A DNA stretch of 64,000 nucleotides from Pseudodesulfovibrio sediminis (GTDB lineage Bacteria; Desulfobacterota; Desulfovibrionia; Desulfovibrionales; Desulfovibrionaceae), in NCBI RefSeq assembly GCF_020886695.1, contig NZ_AP024485.1, positions 1,993,001 through 2,057,000 of the forward strand, in the 5' to 3' direction. Below, in pieces: positions 53,179 to 61,717 of this stretch. Position numbers and translations under genes: made by a program. The notes beneath the pieces are model-generated. The model ran no database searches, was not told the DNA's origin, and worked only from the letters and a program-made list of their open reading frames with translations. Within the stretch, counting starts at the first letter, position 1; every line of letters begins with the position of its first letter.

Positions 53179-54534
53179 TCACCCCCCCCGTTCCACGATC
53201 TGTTGCAACCGGGCCTCTGCACGTTCGCGGAAGGCATCGCTGCCCGGCGTGGCAACCACGGTTTCAAGAAGTGCGATGAAATTATCCAGAGCGGATTCCA
53301 TGAGCGGATGGTTCGGGCCCAGCGCGGATTCGTAAGCGGCCAACCCCTTGTCATAGTAATCAAAGGCTTCGTCCCGACGCTCTCCCGAGGCCAGGAGCAA
53401 TGCCAGATTGCACAGGGCCTGAGCGGTCTCCGGGTGCTGGGAGCCGAAGACCTGTTCGCGAATATGCAGGCTGGCGCGGAAGTGTTCTTCGGCACCGGCG
53501 CTATCTCCCAGACGATCGAGCAACAGGGCAACAGTGGTACAATCTTCAGCCACATCAGGGTGCATGTCGCCAAACAGCGCCCGATTAATGCCAAGGGATT
53601 TCCTGGCCAGCTCAAGGGCTTCATCAAGACGGTCCATGGCCTCGTACAACAACGCCATGTTGGATAGACAGGATGCGATGGCCGGGTGCGCGTCATCATG
53701 CGCCAACCGCAGGATGCGCAGACACTCCTCAAAGGTCGCCTCTGCACCGGAATAATCGCCCAGCCCCTGACGTACCACGGCCAGACTGTTGAGCACCGGG
53801 GCCGTGGCCGGATTGTCTTCGGTAAAAATCGTCTTCTGCAATTCAAGGCAGGCGGCAAAGGTCTGTTCGGCGCGGGTCAGGTCACCGGCTGCCCAGTGCA
53901 CCGTGCCCAGCCCCTCCATGTCGGCGACGATATCCGGGTGCTGCTCCCCCTTGAACGCCACGTCCACGGCCATGGCCGCCTCCAGAAATCCGATGGCGTC
54001 CTGATACCGCTCCTGGTGATACAGGGAAAAACCGGTCTGATGGAGCACACGGTTGGCCGCGGCGGTGTTCACATCGAGTTCGGTCACCAGCGCGCGGCAG
54101 ACCTCGATATGGGGCATGAGCCACTGCACCGTGTTCCAATGCTGTGGTTCGGCATCGGGCAACACGAGGTTCATGGCGTAAAGGGCGCGACTCGCCCATT
54201 CTCGGGCCTGCGCATCGTCCATGGCGTTGCGCAGGGTCGTCCTGACATCCTCTTTGAGCTGAAAAATCTGACTGTCCGCATCCACAACGATCAGATCGCG
54301 AGTAACCAGCGGATCAATGGTGGCCGTAGCCGCGAAAAACGCGGCGGCCGGGTTGATCAGGGAGGGATTGTGAGCCGTGCCGTCAATGGACAGGGCAAAA
54401 TCGTATGGCAGCGGAGAATCCGCCAGCATGGCGGCCATGTACAGGGCCTCGGCCCCGCCGGGAGCTTCGTTCTCCACTGCGGAAATGGCGCTCATGATAG
54501 TCGCCTGGCTACGGTGTTCACTGGGGTCTGTCAC
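53179..54534 (-). CDS. Tetratricopeptide (kinesin-light-chain-like) repeat protein
   Basis: A 451-residue protein. The N-terminal 150 residues are not recognised. Residues about 160-430 hold six or so 42-residue TPR units of the kinesin-light-chain type, marked by recurring H-P-x-x-A/V-x-x-L and L-x-x-L/Q-x-x-x-F patterns (EQHPDIVADMEGLG, DDAHPAIASCLSNMALL, DMHPDVAEDCTTVALLL, SQHPETAQALCNLALLL, PNHPLMESALDNF). It is an adaptor or scaffold. The GTG at 54534 has AGGAG seven bases upstream and is preferred. It is coupled to the fructokinase gene, but no link is obvious. Confidence 0.85.
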   Translation of the reverse strand: MTDPSEHRSQATIMSAISAVENEAPGGAEALYMAAMLADSPLPYDFALSIDGTAHNPSLINPAAAFFAATATIDPLVTRDLIVVDADSQIFQLKEDVRTTLRNAMDDAQAREWASRALYAMNLVLPDAEPQHWNTVQWLMPHIEVCRALVTELDVNTAAANRVLHQTGFSLYHQERYQDAIGFLEAAMAVDVAFKGEQHPDIVADMEGLGTVHWAAGDLTRAEQTFAACLELQKTIFTEDNPATAPVLNSLAVVRQGLGDYSGAEATFEECLRILRLAHDDAHPAIASCLSNMALLYEAMDRLDEALELARKSLGINRALFGDMHPDVAEDCTTVALLLDRLGDSAGAEEHFRASLHIREQVFGSQHPETAQALCNLALLLASGERRDEAFDYYDKGLAAYESALGPNHPLMESALDNFIALLETVVATPGSDAFRERAEARLQQIVERGG

Positions 54535-54633
54535 GGATACGCTCCTTGGGTTACCTGACGTTCCCGTGTCTCTATCCGGTTTGACAGGGGAATTCAAGAA
54601 ACGGAACGGGGGTGACAGGCACCCCAAACACAC

Positions 54634-54669
54634 GCGACCGCCGCCGGGAATGTCCCGACGGCGGTCGTA
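54634..54669 (-). terminator. GC-rich hairpin downstream of flgE
   Basis: CGACCGCCG and CGGCGGTCG flank a second TCGGGA/TCCCGA-type inner stem, 22 bases after the flgE stop. There is no clear T-tract. Confidence 0.6.
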
Positions 54670-54690
54670 TGCGTTTACTGTTCCTGTCGG

Positions 54691-56316
54691 CTATCGCTTG
54701 GTGGAAATGGCGGTGTTCAGCAGCCCGTCCGCCGTGGTAATGATCTTGGTATTGGCCTGGAACCCGCGCTGGGTAATGATCATCTTGGCAAATTCCTCGG
54801 CCATGTCGACGTTGCTTTCCTCCAGGGTGTTCTGGTTGATGACACCCCGGCCACGATCCCCGGCCGTTCCTTCGATGGCGTTGCCTGAGGCGGCCGTTTC
54901 CACGAAGTTGGTATTGCCCGAACGCCTCAGCCCCCACGGGCTGTTGAACCGATATATGGCCAACTGGTAGATCTGCTCTTCCTGACCATTGGTAAAATGA
55001 CCGTTGAGAAAGCCGTCCCGGTCCACACTGACGTTCTGCAGATACCCTTCTGCGTAGCCGTCCTGGGTATGAAACATGGTGGACGAGGGCAGATCGTAAC
55101 TGGTGGTCACACGCGCATCGCGCTGCATGCCGCTCATCTCCTGAAGGTTGTTCACGTTCAACCCCACCGAAGCGGCTGTTCCCGCACTGGACCCGACCCA
55201 TGAGGCATCACCTGAGTTGAGGCCGAAATCATAGGATATGGTCTGCGCGTCGCCGATGGCCGAGCCATTACTGCCAAAGGTCGCTGTCACCTGCGGCAGG
55301 CCGTCTTCGTCAAAGGTGGCGGGTATCCACGACCCGAGGCTCTTGCCTCCGCCGCTGGCAGTCTCATTAAGGGAAAACGCCGCTTGCCCGATCATCTCGC
55401 CCTGATCATTGAATGTCAGGACGCCCATTCCGGCCAACCCGGCGGCGGAGGTGCCATAGGCAGCCGACCCGTCCTCGGTTCCGGGGAAGGCGACAAGATA
55501 TTCCCAATAGGAATAGCCCGGCACGGCATTGGACAGCGTGTCCGAACTGACCGGATCAAAATAGACTGTCATGTCGTGCCCGTTGCCATCTTCATCATAA
55601 ACAAGAATGCTGGAAGAATATTGCGGCAGCGTGTCTCCGAAAGGCGTGGAGGCGTTGCTCAGCGAGGAGTCATAGGCCTCGTGCATGGCGAAAAATGGAT
55701 TGTTGATGCTTGTGAACGTGTCCGTACCGGAGGCGTCAAGGTTGGTGACCATCTCCATGGATGTGGTGGCTCGCGGCTCCGACCGGACCAGCCGGTAGTC
55801 CTCGCCGTCTATGGTCAGGTCCTCGTAGGGCAACTGGATGGCAGACACGGTGGTGGCGATCTCCCCGGTCTCTCGGTCCACTGCATACCCTTGCAACTGA
55901 TACCCGCTGGCGTCCACCAGATAGGCATCGCGGTCAAAACGGAACGCACCGGCTCGCGTGTAGTTGGTGGGACCGGACCCACTGCCGGAGGACGCGGTAT
56001 TATAGACCCCGAAGAACCCTTCGCCCGTGATGGCGAGATCAGTGGCGGTGTTCGTATTGGCCAGACTGCCCTCTTTGAAGATCGTCCGAATCTCGGAAAT
56101 GCCGACACCCTTTCCGATCTGACTCATGGACACACTGCCGGACTGGTACTGCGCGCCACCCGTTGCGAGCTGTTGACTCATGAGGGTGCCAAACTGCATA
56201 TCCGCCTTTTTGTACCCGTTGGTACTCACATTGGCGAGGTTGTTGGCAACGACCTGCATATTTTCATTGTGGGCGACCACACCCGTGGCCCCGACATACA
56301 ATGCGCTAAAACTCAT
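54691..56316 (-). CDS. flgE: Flagellar hook protein FlgE
   Basis: A 541-residue flagellar hook subunit. The N-terminus MSFSALYVGATGVVAHNENM and ANNLANVSTNGYK match the D0 domain, TDLAITGEGFFGV marks D1, and the C-terminus ends with SNVDMAEEFAKMIITQRGFQANTKII, the paired coiled D0 helix. The middle is a variable, serine/threonine- and glycine-rich surface region. GGAGG lies four bases before the ATG at 56316. No other flagellar gene adjoins, so it is transcribed alone from the sigma-54-type promoter upstream. Confidence 0.93.
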   Translation of the reverse strand: MSFSALYVGATGVVAHNENMQVVANNLANVSTNGYKKADMQFGTLMSQQLATGGAQYQSGSVSMSQIGKGVGISEIRTIFKEGSLANTNTATDLAITGEGFFGVYNTASSGSGSGPTNYTRAGAFRFDRDAYLVDASGYQLQGYAVDRETGEIATTVSAIQLPYEDLTIDGEDYRLVRSEPRATTSMEMVTNLDASGTDTFTSINNPFFAMHEAYDSSLSNASTPFGDTLPQYSSSILVYDEDGNGHDMTVYFDPVSSDTLSNAVPGYSYWEYLVAFPGTEDGSAAYGTSAAGLAGMGVLTFNDQGEMIGQAAFSLNETASGGGKSLGSWIPATFDEDGLPQVTATFGSNGSAIGDAQTISYDFGLNSGDASWVGSSAGTAASVGLNVNNLQEMSGMQRDARVTTSYDLPSSTMFHTQDGYAEGYLQNVSVDRDGFLNGHFTNGQEEQIYQLAIYRFNSPWGLRRSGNTNFVETAASGNAIEGTAGDRGRGVINQNTLEESNVDMAEEFAKMIITQRGFQANTKIITTADGLLNTAISTKR

Positions 56317-56410
56317 ACGTCCTCCAATCCGACTCTGCCGGATATGGCGGGAACTTCCAGGAGACCCATTCCCGGAAAAAAATTCCCGATTCCTTCTCAC
56401 CTAGTAACTG

Positions 56411-56426
56411 AGCAAGTGGCATGCCA
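56411..56426 (-). promoter_or_regulatory. Near-consensus sigma-54 promoter upstream of flgE
   Basis: On the minus strand the sequence reads TGGCATG-CCAC-TTGCT, with the GG and GC dinucleotides 12 bases apart as the -24/-12 element requires. It lies about 95 bases before the flgE ATG, giving a leader of roughly 85 bases. Sigma-54 control of middle flagellar genes is known in related bacteria; this is a match by eye. Confidence 0.75.
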
Positions 56427-56633
56427 TATAGATACACTTTACATTTCAATTAGATATGGATAACAATCGCTCGGCACAAGCTGCCGAACACACCGTTTTG
56501 GCCTTGAATATGCGCAACAACCTGCACCGAATCAGATTATTCATGTTTCCCCTTGCAAGGAAGTGGCGGCGCGTATAGGCTTGCGCGACTTTTACATGTT
56601 AGAATCAAAACGAAACAATGGAGAAATATCATT

Positions 56634-57209
56634 ATGAAAAGAATCATCCCCTTGCTGACAGCTCTGGCTTTGTGCCTTGTCCTTATTGCCGGTTGCAACC
56701 AGCAGGAACCAGGCGTCAAGATCGGCATTGTGGACGAAGCTGCTGCTTTCAAGGACAACCAGGTTGCCAAGAAAGCCATGGACTATCTCAAGGAAGTAGG
56801 AACCCCGTTGCAGACCAAAGCCGAGGCAGCATACAAGGCCATGCAGGCTAATCAGACTGAAGAGACCGTGGCCGCATACAAAGCCGCCATGGGTGAACTG
56901 CAGAACACCATGAACCAGGAACAGCAGCGCGTTGTCGCTCTGGTCGAGGCCAAGTTCAATGATGTGCTGAACACCTACCGCTCCGAGAAAGGCCTGACCG
57001 TCATCCTGAGCAAGCAGTCCGTCATCTCCATGAGCGACGCTGTTGATATCACCGCCGACATCGTGGCCGCCATGGACGCTGTCGATCTGGAAATCACTCC
57101 CGCCGCACCGGCCGAAGAAGCAGTGGAAACACCTGCCGAAGCACCGGCCGAGACGCCGGCTGAAGCACCGGCCGAGACCCCTGCAGAAGCTCCGACCGAC
57201 GCAGAATAA
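56634..57209 (+). CDS. OmpH/Skp-like lipoprotein with proline-rich tail
   Basis: A 191-residue lipoprotein. The signal peptide (MKRIIPLLTALALCLV) ends in lipobox LIAGC. The middle 110 residues, KIGIVDEAAAFKDNQVAKKAMDYL and then a long helix-rich stretch, resemble OmpH/Skp chaperones, which hold unfolded outer membrane proteins. The last 35 residues are a low-complexity tail of alternating EAPA and ETPA, encoded by exact 17-base repeats at 57138 and 57162. A lipid-anchored version with this tail differs from the soluble Skp family. The ATG at 56634 is chosen, with GGAG ten bases upstream. Confidence 0.75.
   Translation: MKRIIPLLTALALCLVLIAGCNQQEPGVKIGIVDEAAAFKDNQVAKKAMDYLKEVGTPLQTKAEAAYKAMQANQTEETVAAYKAAMGELQNTMNQEQQRVVALVEAKFNDVLNTYRSEKGLTVILSKQSVISMSDAVDITADIVAAMDAVDLEITPAAPAEEAVETPAEAPAETPAEAPAETPAEAPTDAE
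57138..57178 (+). repeat. Coding direct repeat in the OmpH-like lipoprotein tail
   Basis: The 17-base string GAAGCACCGGCCGAGAC occurs exactly at 57138-57154 and 57162-57178 (24-base period) and encodes the EAPAET tail repeats. Confidence 0.85.
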
Positions 57210-57225
57210 GTTCCATACAAACGAC

Positions 57226-57264
57226 AAAAAAAGGCCTGTCCACTGTTGTGGACAGGCCTTTTTC
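57226..57264. terminator. Bidirectional terminator between the OmpH-like and Hpt genes
   Basis: AAAAAAAGGCCTGTCCAC and GTGGACAGGCCTTTTT form a long hairpin with A and T tracts on either side, between convergent genes. Confidence 0.9.
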
Positions 57265-57278
57265 ATTGCATAATCCGG

Positions 57279-57623
57279 TTAGTTCTCAAGATAGTCGTGC
57301 ATCAAGCCGTACACCTCATCAATGAGCTGCACGAACTGAGCGAATTGAACGCGCACCTTTTCCAGGTCCCCGTTCCTCGCTGTCAGTTCCATGCTCAGCG
57401 CCAGATTTGAAAGATCGGAAGAGCGCACGACGCCGCACATACCCTTGAGGGAATGGGCCAACTTGGACACCAACAAGGCGTCACCGGCTTCAAGAGCGGC
57501 CTCTATGCTTCCGGTTCGAAGCGGTCCGTCCTCAAGGAAGGCATCAAGAAGATCGCGAGCCAACTCGTCATCATTGGCCAGACTCGCTAAAAACTCGGCC
57601 TTGTCAAAAAGATTGTCAGACAT
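57279..57623 (-). CDS. Stand-alone histidine phosphotransfer (Hpt) protein
   Basis: A 114-residue four-helix Hpt domain. The phospho-acceptor histidine lies in KLAHSLKGMCGVV near residue 57, with the flanking Gly and Leu pattern of the family. It relays phosphate between receiver domains. No histidine kinase or receiver gene is adjacent, so partners are unknown; the response regulator at 33-34 kb and others elsewhere are candidates only. Confidence 0.9.
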   Translation of the reverse strand: MSDNLFDKAEFLASLANDDELARDLLDAFLEDGPLRTGSIEAALEAGDALLVSKLAHSLKGMCGVVRSSDLSNLALSMELTARNGDLEKVRVQFAQFVQLIDEVYGLMHDYLEN

Positions 57624-57734
57624 GCGCTTCTCTCCATACTGGGTGTTGCATAGTTAGCACGATGTACCATCTGTCTAATTGGTTGGAAAGGAATATCACA
57701 CCTTCAAAAGTGCTTGCTCACGATCTCCCGTCTG

Positions 57735-59003
57735 TCAGGAACAGACACACCCTCCACCTGCCAGACATGTCCAGCGTCCATCGTGAAAAACGAGGAGGAT
57801 TTCATTCACGGTGCGGTGCATGCAATTATGCAGGCAGACCGTATTCTGCTGTGCCCTGAACAAATTCGAGACACGCCTCTTATAAGAGTAATGGGTGCGC
57901 ACCCAGATATCCTTTTCAGGCTGCCTGGACACGATGCGCCCATAGGCCGCCTCCATGGCTATCCCTCCCTGCTTTGGGGCGGTGATGACCGTGGGCCTGT
58001 CCAGCACCAACGCTGTGCCCCTCTTCAGAAAAGCCATTCTGGCGTGCCCGCCGAACAACACCCCGCATTCCGCCGTGCCGTACTGATACACCAGCCCTTC
58101 ATCGTCATTAGAGATCTTTTTGACCTCCACGGCCATGGCCGCAGGCGTCATCGTGCGCGATAAAGGCTGAGGCAAGGGGACTTCCATCCCGTTGAGACAT
58201 TTGAAAGGGTGATTGGCAATGAACTGGTTTTCGCGCTTTCCGGTCTGACGGAAAAACCGCACACGGGCTGCGCATCGCAGGCTCTGCAACGCGGTCATGG
58301 CCGCCAGGGCCAGACTCTGTACCACCATCCTGCGCCCACTCATCTCCTGGATGGGCATGGATGCCGCCTCGGCATACAGCATTCGTCCGCACACCATCCC
58401 CAGCTCCAGTTGGTCGCCCCCACTGGGAAGCACCCGACACAGGGCGTGCATGCCGTGACTCACCGACTCCGCGCCATGCCCCCAACGCCCGGCAACGCGG
58501 ACAGCGACCTCCTCGAAAAGATGCAGCATAAGCTCCAAGGGATCATGCATGATCTCGTTTTCTGGAACCCAGCCAAAGGCCGCCCCCATGCCCAACCCCA
58601 GCAACATGGCCGCGCCCTGTGCGCTCCGGTCAGACGAAGACGCTTCTGTTTCCCAAAGGGCAGGAGCGGGGGTGCGTGCCGGCACCGACCAGCCCCACCG
58701 GGCACACCAGCCAGCCCAGTCGCCATTGAAAGCCCGGGCATGCTCCGTCATGACCGCGAGGCTCTCCGGAAGCCAGTATTCAGACACATGATGCCCGGAT
58801 TCCATGAGGTCCACGACCCCACCCAGGCGCTCCGGGGACGGAAAAGTACACACCACCGCACGTAATTTGCGCACCTGCCGTTCTCGCAACAGTGCAGGCA
58901 GAAACCCGGAAAGTACCCCACCATCCAGCAGGTAACTTCCCCGTTTGCTCCTGAGTAAATATGCGTCTCCCTGTGGTGTCGGAAGTACTCTGAACTGCGT
59001 CAA
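57735..59003 (-). CDS. Degenerate metallo-beta-lactamase-like protein of unknown function
   Basis: A 422-residue protein that I do not recognise as a named family. The first 120 residues have an MBL-like pattern: beta-strand GDAYLLRSKRGSYLLDGG, then VVCTFPSPERLGGVVDLM where active enzymes have THxHxDHxGG. All metal ligands are replaced (T53-F-P-S-P-E-R). The middle part (about 120-300) is alpha-helical with no motif I can name, and the last 30 residues are cysteine-rich (CLHNC, ending CVCS). The TTG at 59003 is chosen because the fold begins at once and AGGTAGGG lies directly upstream, though unusually close. No signal peptide. It stands alone on the minus strand. Confidence 0.6.
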   Translation of the reverse strand: MTQFRVLPTPQGDAYLLRSKRGSYLLDGGVLSGFLPALLRERQVRKLRAVVCTFPSPERLGGVVDLMESGHHVSEYWLPESLAVMTEHARAFNGDWAGWCARWGWSVPARTPAPALWETEASSSDRSAQGAAMLLGLGMGAAFGWVPENEIMHDPLELMLHLFEEVAVRVAGRWGHGAESVSHGMHALCRVLPSGGDQLELGMVCGRMLYAEAASMPIQEMSGRRMVVQSLALAAMTALQSLRCAARVRFFRQTGKRENQFIANHPFKCLNGMEVPLPQPLSRTMTPAAMAVEVKKISNDDEGLVYQYGTAECGVLFGGHARMAFLKRGTALVLDRPTVITAPKQGGIAMEAAYGRIVSRQPEKDIWVRTHYSYKRRVSNLFRAQQNTVCLHNCMHRTVNEILLVFHDGRWTCLAGGGCVCS

Positions 59004-59306
59004 CCCTACCTAATCCTTACATAGTTGGATGAGAAAGGATGAATTAGGTCATATTATATTTATTCTGTCAATCTATATTGAATTACACTAAATAACACTT
59101 GGTACAGATTCCTGAAAACTGACAGCATTTCAACAACATGCATATTCGCATTTAAGGGCGAAAAGCCATCCACCCACAAAATAAAGCATAAATTCAACAA
59201 GATACCATGTCATGGTCTGCGCTTTGCAGAGCACAGGGAACAAGTTGACAAGGTTTAAATCGACGCCTATATGCCACCGAGTCAAAAACAAAGGGAGCAA
59301 TCCATA
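59004..59306. other. AT-rich divergent intergenic region
   Basis: This holds the divergent start regions of the MBL-like gene and the 3D-domain gene. Apart from the promoter listed next I see no structure or gene. Confidence 0.5.
59245..59273 (+). promoter_or_regulatory. Sigma-70-type promoter of the 3D-domain gene
   Basis: A perfect TTGACA (59245-59250) and TATATG (59268-59273) are 17 bases apart, placing the start of transcription near 59281, about 26 bases before the ATG. Confidence 0.7.
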
Positions 59307-59798
59307 ATGAAAATACTCATCAACTACACCCTCACTCCGGTCCTCTGTGCGGTCCTCGTGATCATGGCTGTGGTTGTGGTCGTCAAGGATCAGAAGATCG
59401 ACGATCTCACGCATAAACTCGTGCTGGTCCAAAAGACCGCCGAGGCTCGCAAGGAACTGGTGGAAGAAGCCCGCCTGTTGCAAAAAGCCGTATCAACGCC
59501 AGTCCGTGACGTTACTGTCACCGCATACAACCCCCAGACCGACCAGTGTGACGATGATCCGCTCATCGCGGCATCCATGCGCAAGGTTCGCAGCGGCACC
59601 ATCGCCGTATCACGCGATCTGTTCAACCAGGGCTGGGTTTTCGGACGCAAGGTCCGCATCGAAGGCTATGGCATCTTTGAAATCAACGACCTCATGAACA
59701 AGCGCTTTACCAAGCGCATCGATATCTTCATGTGGGACGAGGGCGAAGCGCGTCAGTTCGGCTCAAAGAGCATCAAGGCCGCACTCCTCGAAATATAA
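59307..59798 (+). CDS. 3D-domain protein, likely peptidoglycan-active, membrane-anchored
   Basis: A 163-residue protein. One N-terminal transmembrane helix (about residues 5-25) is followed by a short coiled coil. Residues about 72-160 form a 3D domain with VTVTAYNPQTDQCDDDPLIA and the acidic DLMNKRFTKRIDIFM segment, which includes the Asp residues the fold is named for. Such domains occur in lytic transglycosylases and Rpf-like cell wall enzymes. The ATG at 59307 has GGGAG upstream and agrees with the promoter. It ends at its own terminator. Confidence 0.85.
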   Translation: MKILINYTLTPVLCAVLVIMAVVVVVKDQKIDDLTHKLVLVQKTAEARKELVEEARLLQKAVSTPVRDVTVTAYNPQTDQCDDDPLIAASMRKVRSGTIAVSRDLFNQGWVFGRKVRIEGYGIFEINDLMNKRFTKRIDIFMWDEGEARQFGSKSIKAALLEI

Positions 59799-59819
59799 CA
59801 ACAGACACTTGACTGATTC

Positions 59820-59852
59820 AAAGGCTCCGCATCTGTGCGGGGCCTTTTTTTG
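59820..59852 (+). terminator. Rho-independent terminator after the 3D-domain gene
   Basis: AAGGCTCCGCA and TGCGGGGCCTT (one mismatch) with a following TTTTTTT tract, 22 bases after the stop. Confidence 0.85.
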
Positions 59853-60108
59853 TTATCCCCCCAATCCGACTTGTACAGTCGGCTTTCAACAGCACCCTCA
59901 CGCACAGCACCTGGCGAACAGCATATAGAGTGGATACCATTGTAAACAGTGATTGCTCTACAGGTTCTTACCGTATACTGATTTTAACATTACAGAGTAT
60001 GTACTACAGAGACTTTTCTCTGACAGACGAACCATCACAACATCAGCATGTACAATCAACGAAAGATTTACCCTGTAATGTGGGTGATTAACGCGACAAG
60101 GAGTATCC

Positions 60109-60801
60109 ATGTTTATCCGTACTGTACTAGTATTGCTTCTTATTCTTCTTTGTGGCTGCATAGGCCAGAAAGCGAACAATAACGCCTCCACCACATACAC
60201 TTCAAAAGATGATGTGAGCATGTTCTCACACCCTACCGACAAAGAGGAACTATCAAAGCGGATTGTCGATGAACAGCAACTGGAAAAAGTGTTGAATGCG
60301 CAAATAGCAAAAGGAAACTACAACCTGACAGCAAGAATTGCCGCAGGCGCTCCACAGCAATATGATGCATTCATCATGACATGGATTCAACAGAACATCA
60401 CCGAACTCCCAGCTCCATTTTTTTATGTCATGTCCAGAAAGCTGGATGCTACAGACAACAAGGCAGCCCTGCGCTGGTACACTCGGGGATATGTGCTGGC
60501 CATGGTTGATCGAAAACTGTGTATCGACAAGAGTGCCCGTCAGGGCATCGAGTACCTCAACTATATCCTCGGAGACGAGTTGAAACAGAATATCGGCTCG
60601 TACCAGGAAAGCGGCCTGATCTATCAGGAACGGGTCGCGGCCATAGAGTATGCCGGCACACTGAAACAGAACTACGATCCCATGTGGATTTGCTCCCATG
60701 GAGTCAGTACGTTTACAGAAGAGGGGAACAGTGGATTCGAGCCGTTGGAAAAACGCAAGGACAAACTCGATGAGCTGGCTCAATCCCTGCCAAAGAAGTA
60801 G
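60109..60801 (+). CDS. Unrecognised lipoprotein
   Basis: A 230-residue lipoprotein: signal MFIRTVLVLLLILLC with lipobox LLCGC. The rest is alpha-helical with a pattern like a short TPR/Sel1 stretch (DNKAALRWYTRGYVLAMVDR, ARQGIEYLNYIL), but no named domain can be given. AAGGAG lies six bases before the ATG. Its codons are more AT-rich than its neighbours, so recent acquisition is possible. TATACT at 59974-59979 with a poor -35 is the only promoter hint in the AT-rich 255 bases upstream. Confidence 0.7.
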   Translation: MFIRTVLVLLLILLCGCIGQKANNNASTTYTSKDDVSMFSHPTDKEELSKRIVDEQQLEKVLNAQIAKGNYNLTARIAAGAPQQYDAFIMTWIQQNITELPAPFFYVMSRKLDATDNKAALRWYTRGYVLAMVDRKLCIDKSARQGIEYLNYILGDELKQNIGSYQESGLIYQERVAAIEYAGTLKQNYDPMWICSHGVSTFTEEGNSGFEPLEKRKDKLDELAQSLPKK

Positions 60802-60825
60802 TCTTTAATAAATGAGCACACCATA

Positions 60826-60854
60826 AGAAAGGCCGCCTGTTGGCGGCCTTTCTG
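60826..60854 (+). terminator. Terminator shared by the lipoprotein and nitroreductase genes
   Basis: AGAAAGGCCGCC and GGCGGCCTTTCT flank a TGTT loop; both convergent genes end within 30 bases of it. Confidence 0.88.
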
Positions 60855-60880
60855 CATAGCAACAATTTACAATCACCGGC

Positions 60881-61684
60881 CTAATCCAGCCAGGTGATTT
60901 CGACATCCCTGCGGGTGGGAATGCGTCTGTACCGGTATTTGGGATAGCCCAGCATGAGAGCGGCGTAGACGCCATGGCCTTCGGGGATGCCGAGCATCTC
61001 GCGGATGGCGCAACACCCTTCGGCCACTTCCATGAGGAACCCGGCCCAGCAGGCACCGATGCCGTGGGCATGGGCGGCCAGTTCAAGATAGGCGGCTGCC
61101 AGGGAACAGTCCTCTGCCGGGTTGAAGCCGTCTTCGGGAGCGTGGGCCACGGCCACATGCGGTGCGCCGTGCAGAATCTTGTCGATGCCCTTTTCCCAGT
61201 TCCTGACCACGCCGGGCAGGACCGAGTTGGTGGCCATGTATTCCACGGTCAACCCTGCCAGCCGACGCGTGGCCAAAGGCGTACGAGTGACGATCCAACG
61301 GGCGGGCTGGCCGTTCTTGGCGCTGGGCGCAAAAGTCGCAACGTCCATAAGGTGGGCCAGTTCATCCTCGGACACCACCTTGTCCTTGTAGGAGCGGATG
61401 GACCGACGACCGCGCAGAAACTGCTCTGCCTGCTCAGTGGATATCTTCAAATCCTTTGCCAGCGGCAGGCAGTGCTCCGGGGCCAACTGTTCGGCCACGG
61501 GCATCTCTGGTAACGTAATGGCGGACACCGGGCACACGGCCACGCAATGGCCGCAGGCGATGCAGGTCTTCTTGGCCGCCAGCCGGAGCTTGGGAAAGCC
61601 TTCCCTGTCCTCGACAACGAGGTCAAAGGGGCATTCATCCTGACAGGCGCCGCACCGTTTACAGAGAGTTTTGTCTGCGAACAT
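60881..61684 (-). CDS. Nitroreductase with N-terminal 2[4Fe-4S] ferredoxin domain
   Basis: A 267-residue protein. Residues 1-60 hold two 4Fe-4S motifs (CKRCGACQDECPF and CIACGHCVAVCP). Residues about 95-267 form an FMN-binding nitroreductase fold with RRSIRSYKDK, a typical FMN-contact start, SAKNGQPARWIV, and the GIPEGHGVYAALMLGYP strand. The fusion lets ferredoxin-type electrons reduce the flavin, common in anaerobes. The ATG at 61684 has AAGGAACCC upstream and is preferred to the longer TTG frame. It follows two lipoprotein genes. Confidence 0.92.
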   Translation of the reverse strand: MFADKTLCKRCGACQDECPFDLVVEDREGFPKLRLAAKKTCIACGHCVAVCPVSAITLPEMPVAEQLAPEHCLPLAKDLKISTEQAEQFLRGRRSIRSYKDKVVSEDELAHLMDVATFAPSAKNGQPARWIVTRTPLATRRLAGLTVEYMATNSVLPGVVRNWEKGIDKILHGAPHVAVAHAPEDGFNPAEDCSLAAAYLELAAHAHGIGACWAGFLMEVAEGCCAIREMLGIPEGHGVYAALMLGYPKYRYRRIPTRRDVEITWLD

Positions 61685-61717
61685 GGGTTCCTTCAAAAAA
61701 GCAATACGAATCAGGCC

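Noticed and set aside
53175-53858. Upstream extension of the fructokinase frame
   Set aside because: It reads through the TPR gene in another frame; the kinase fold starts at 53174.
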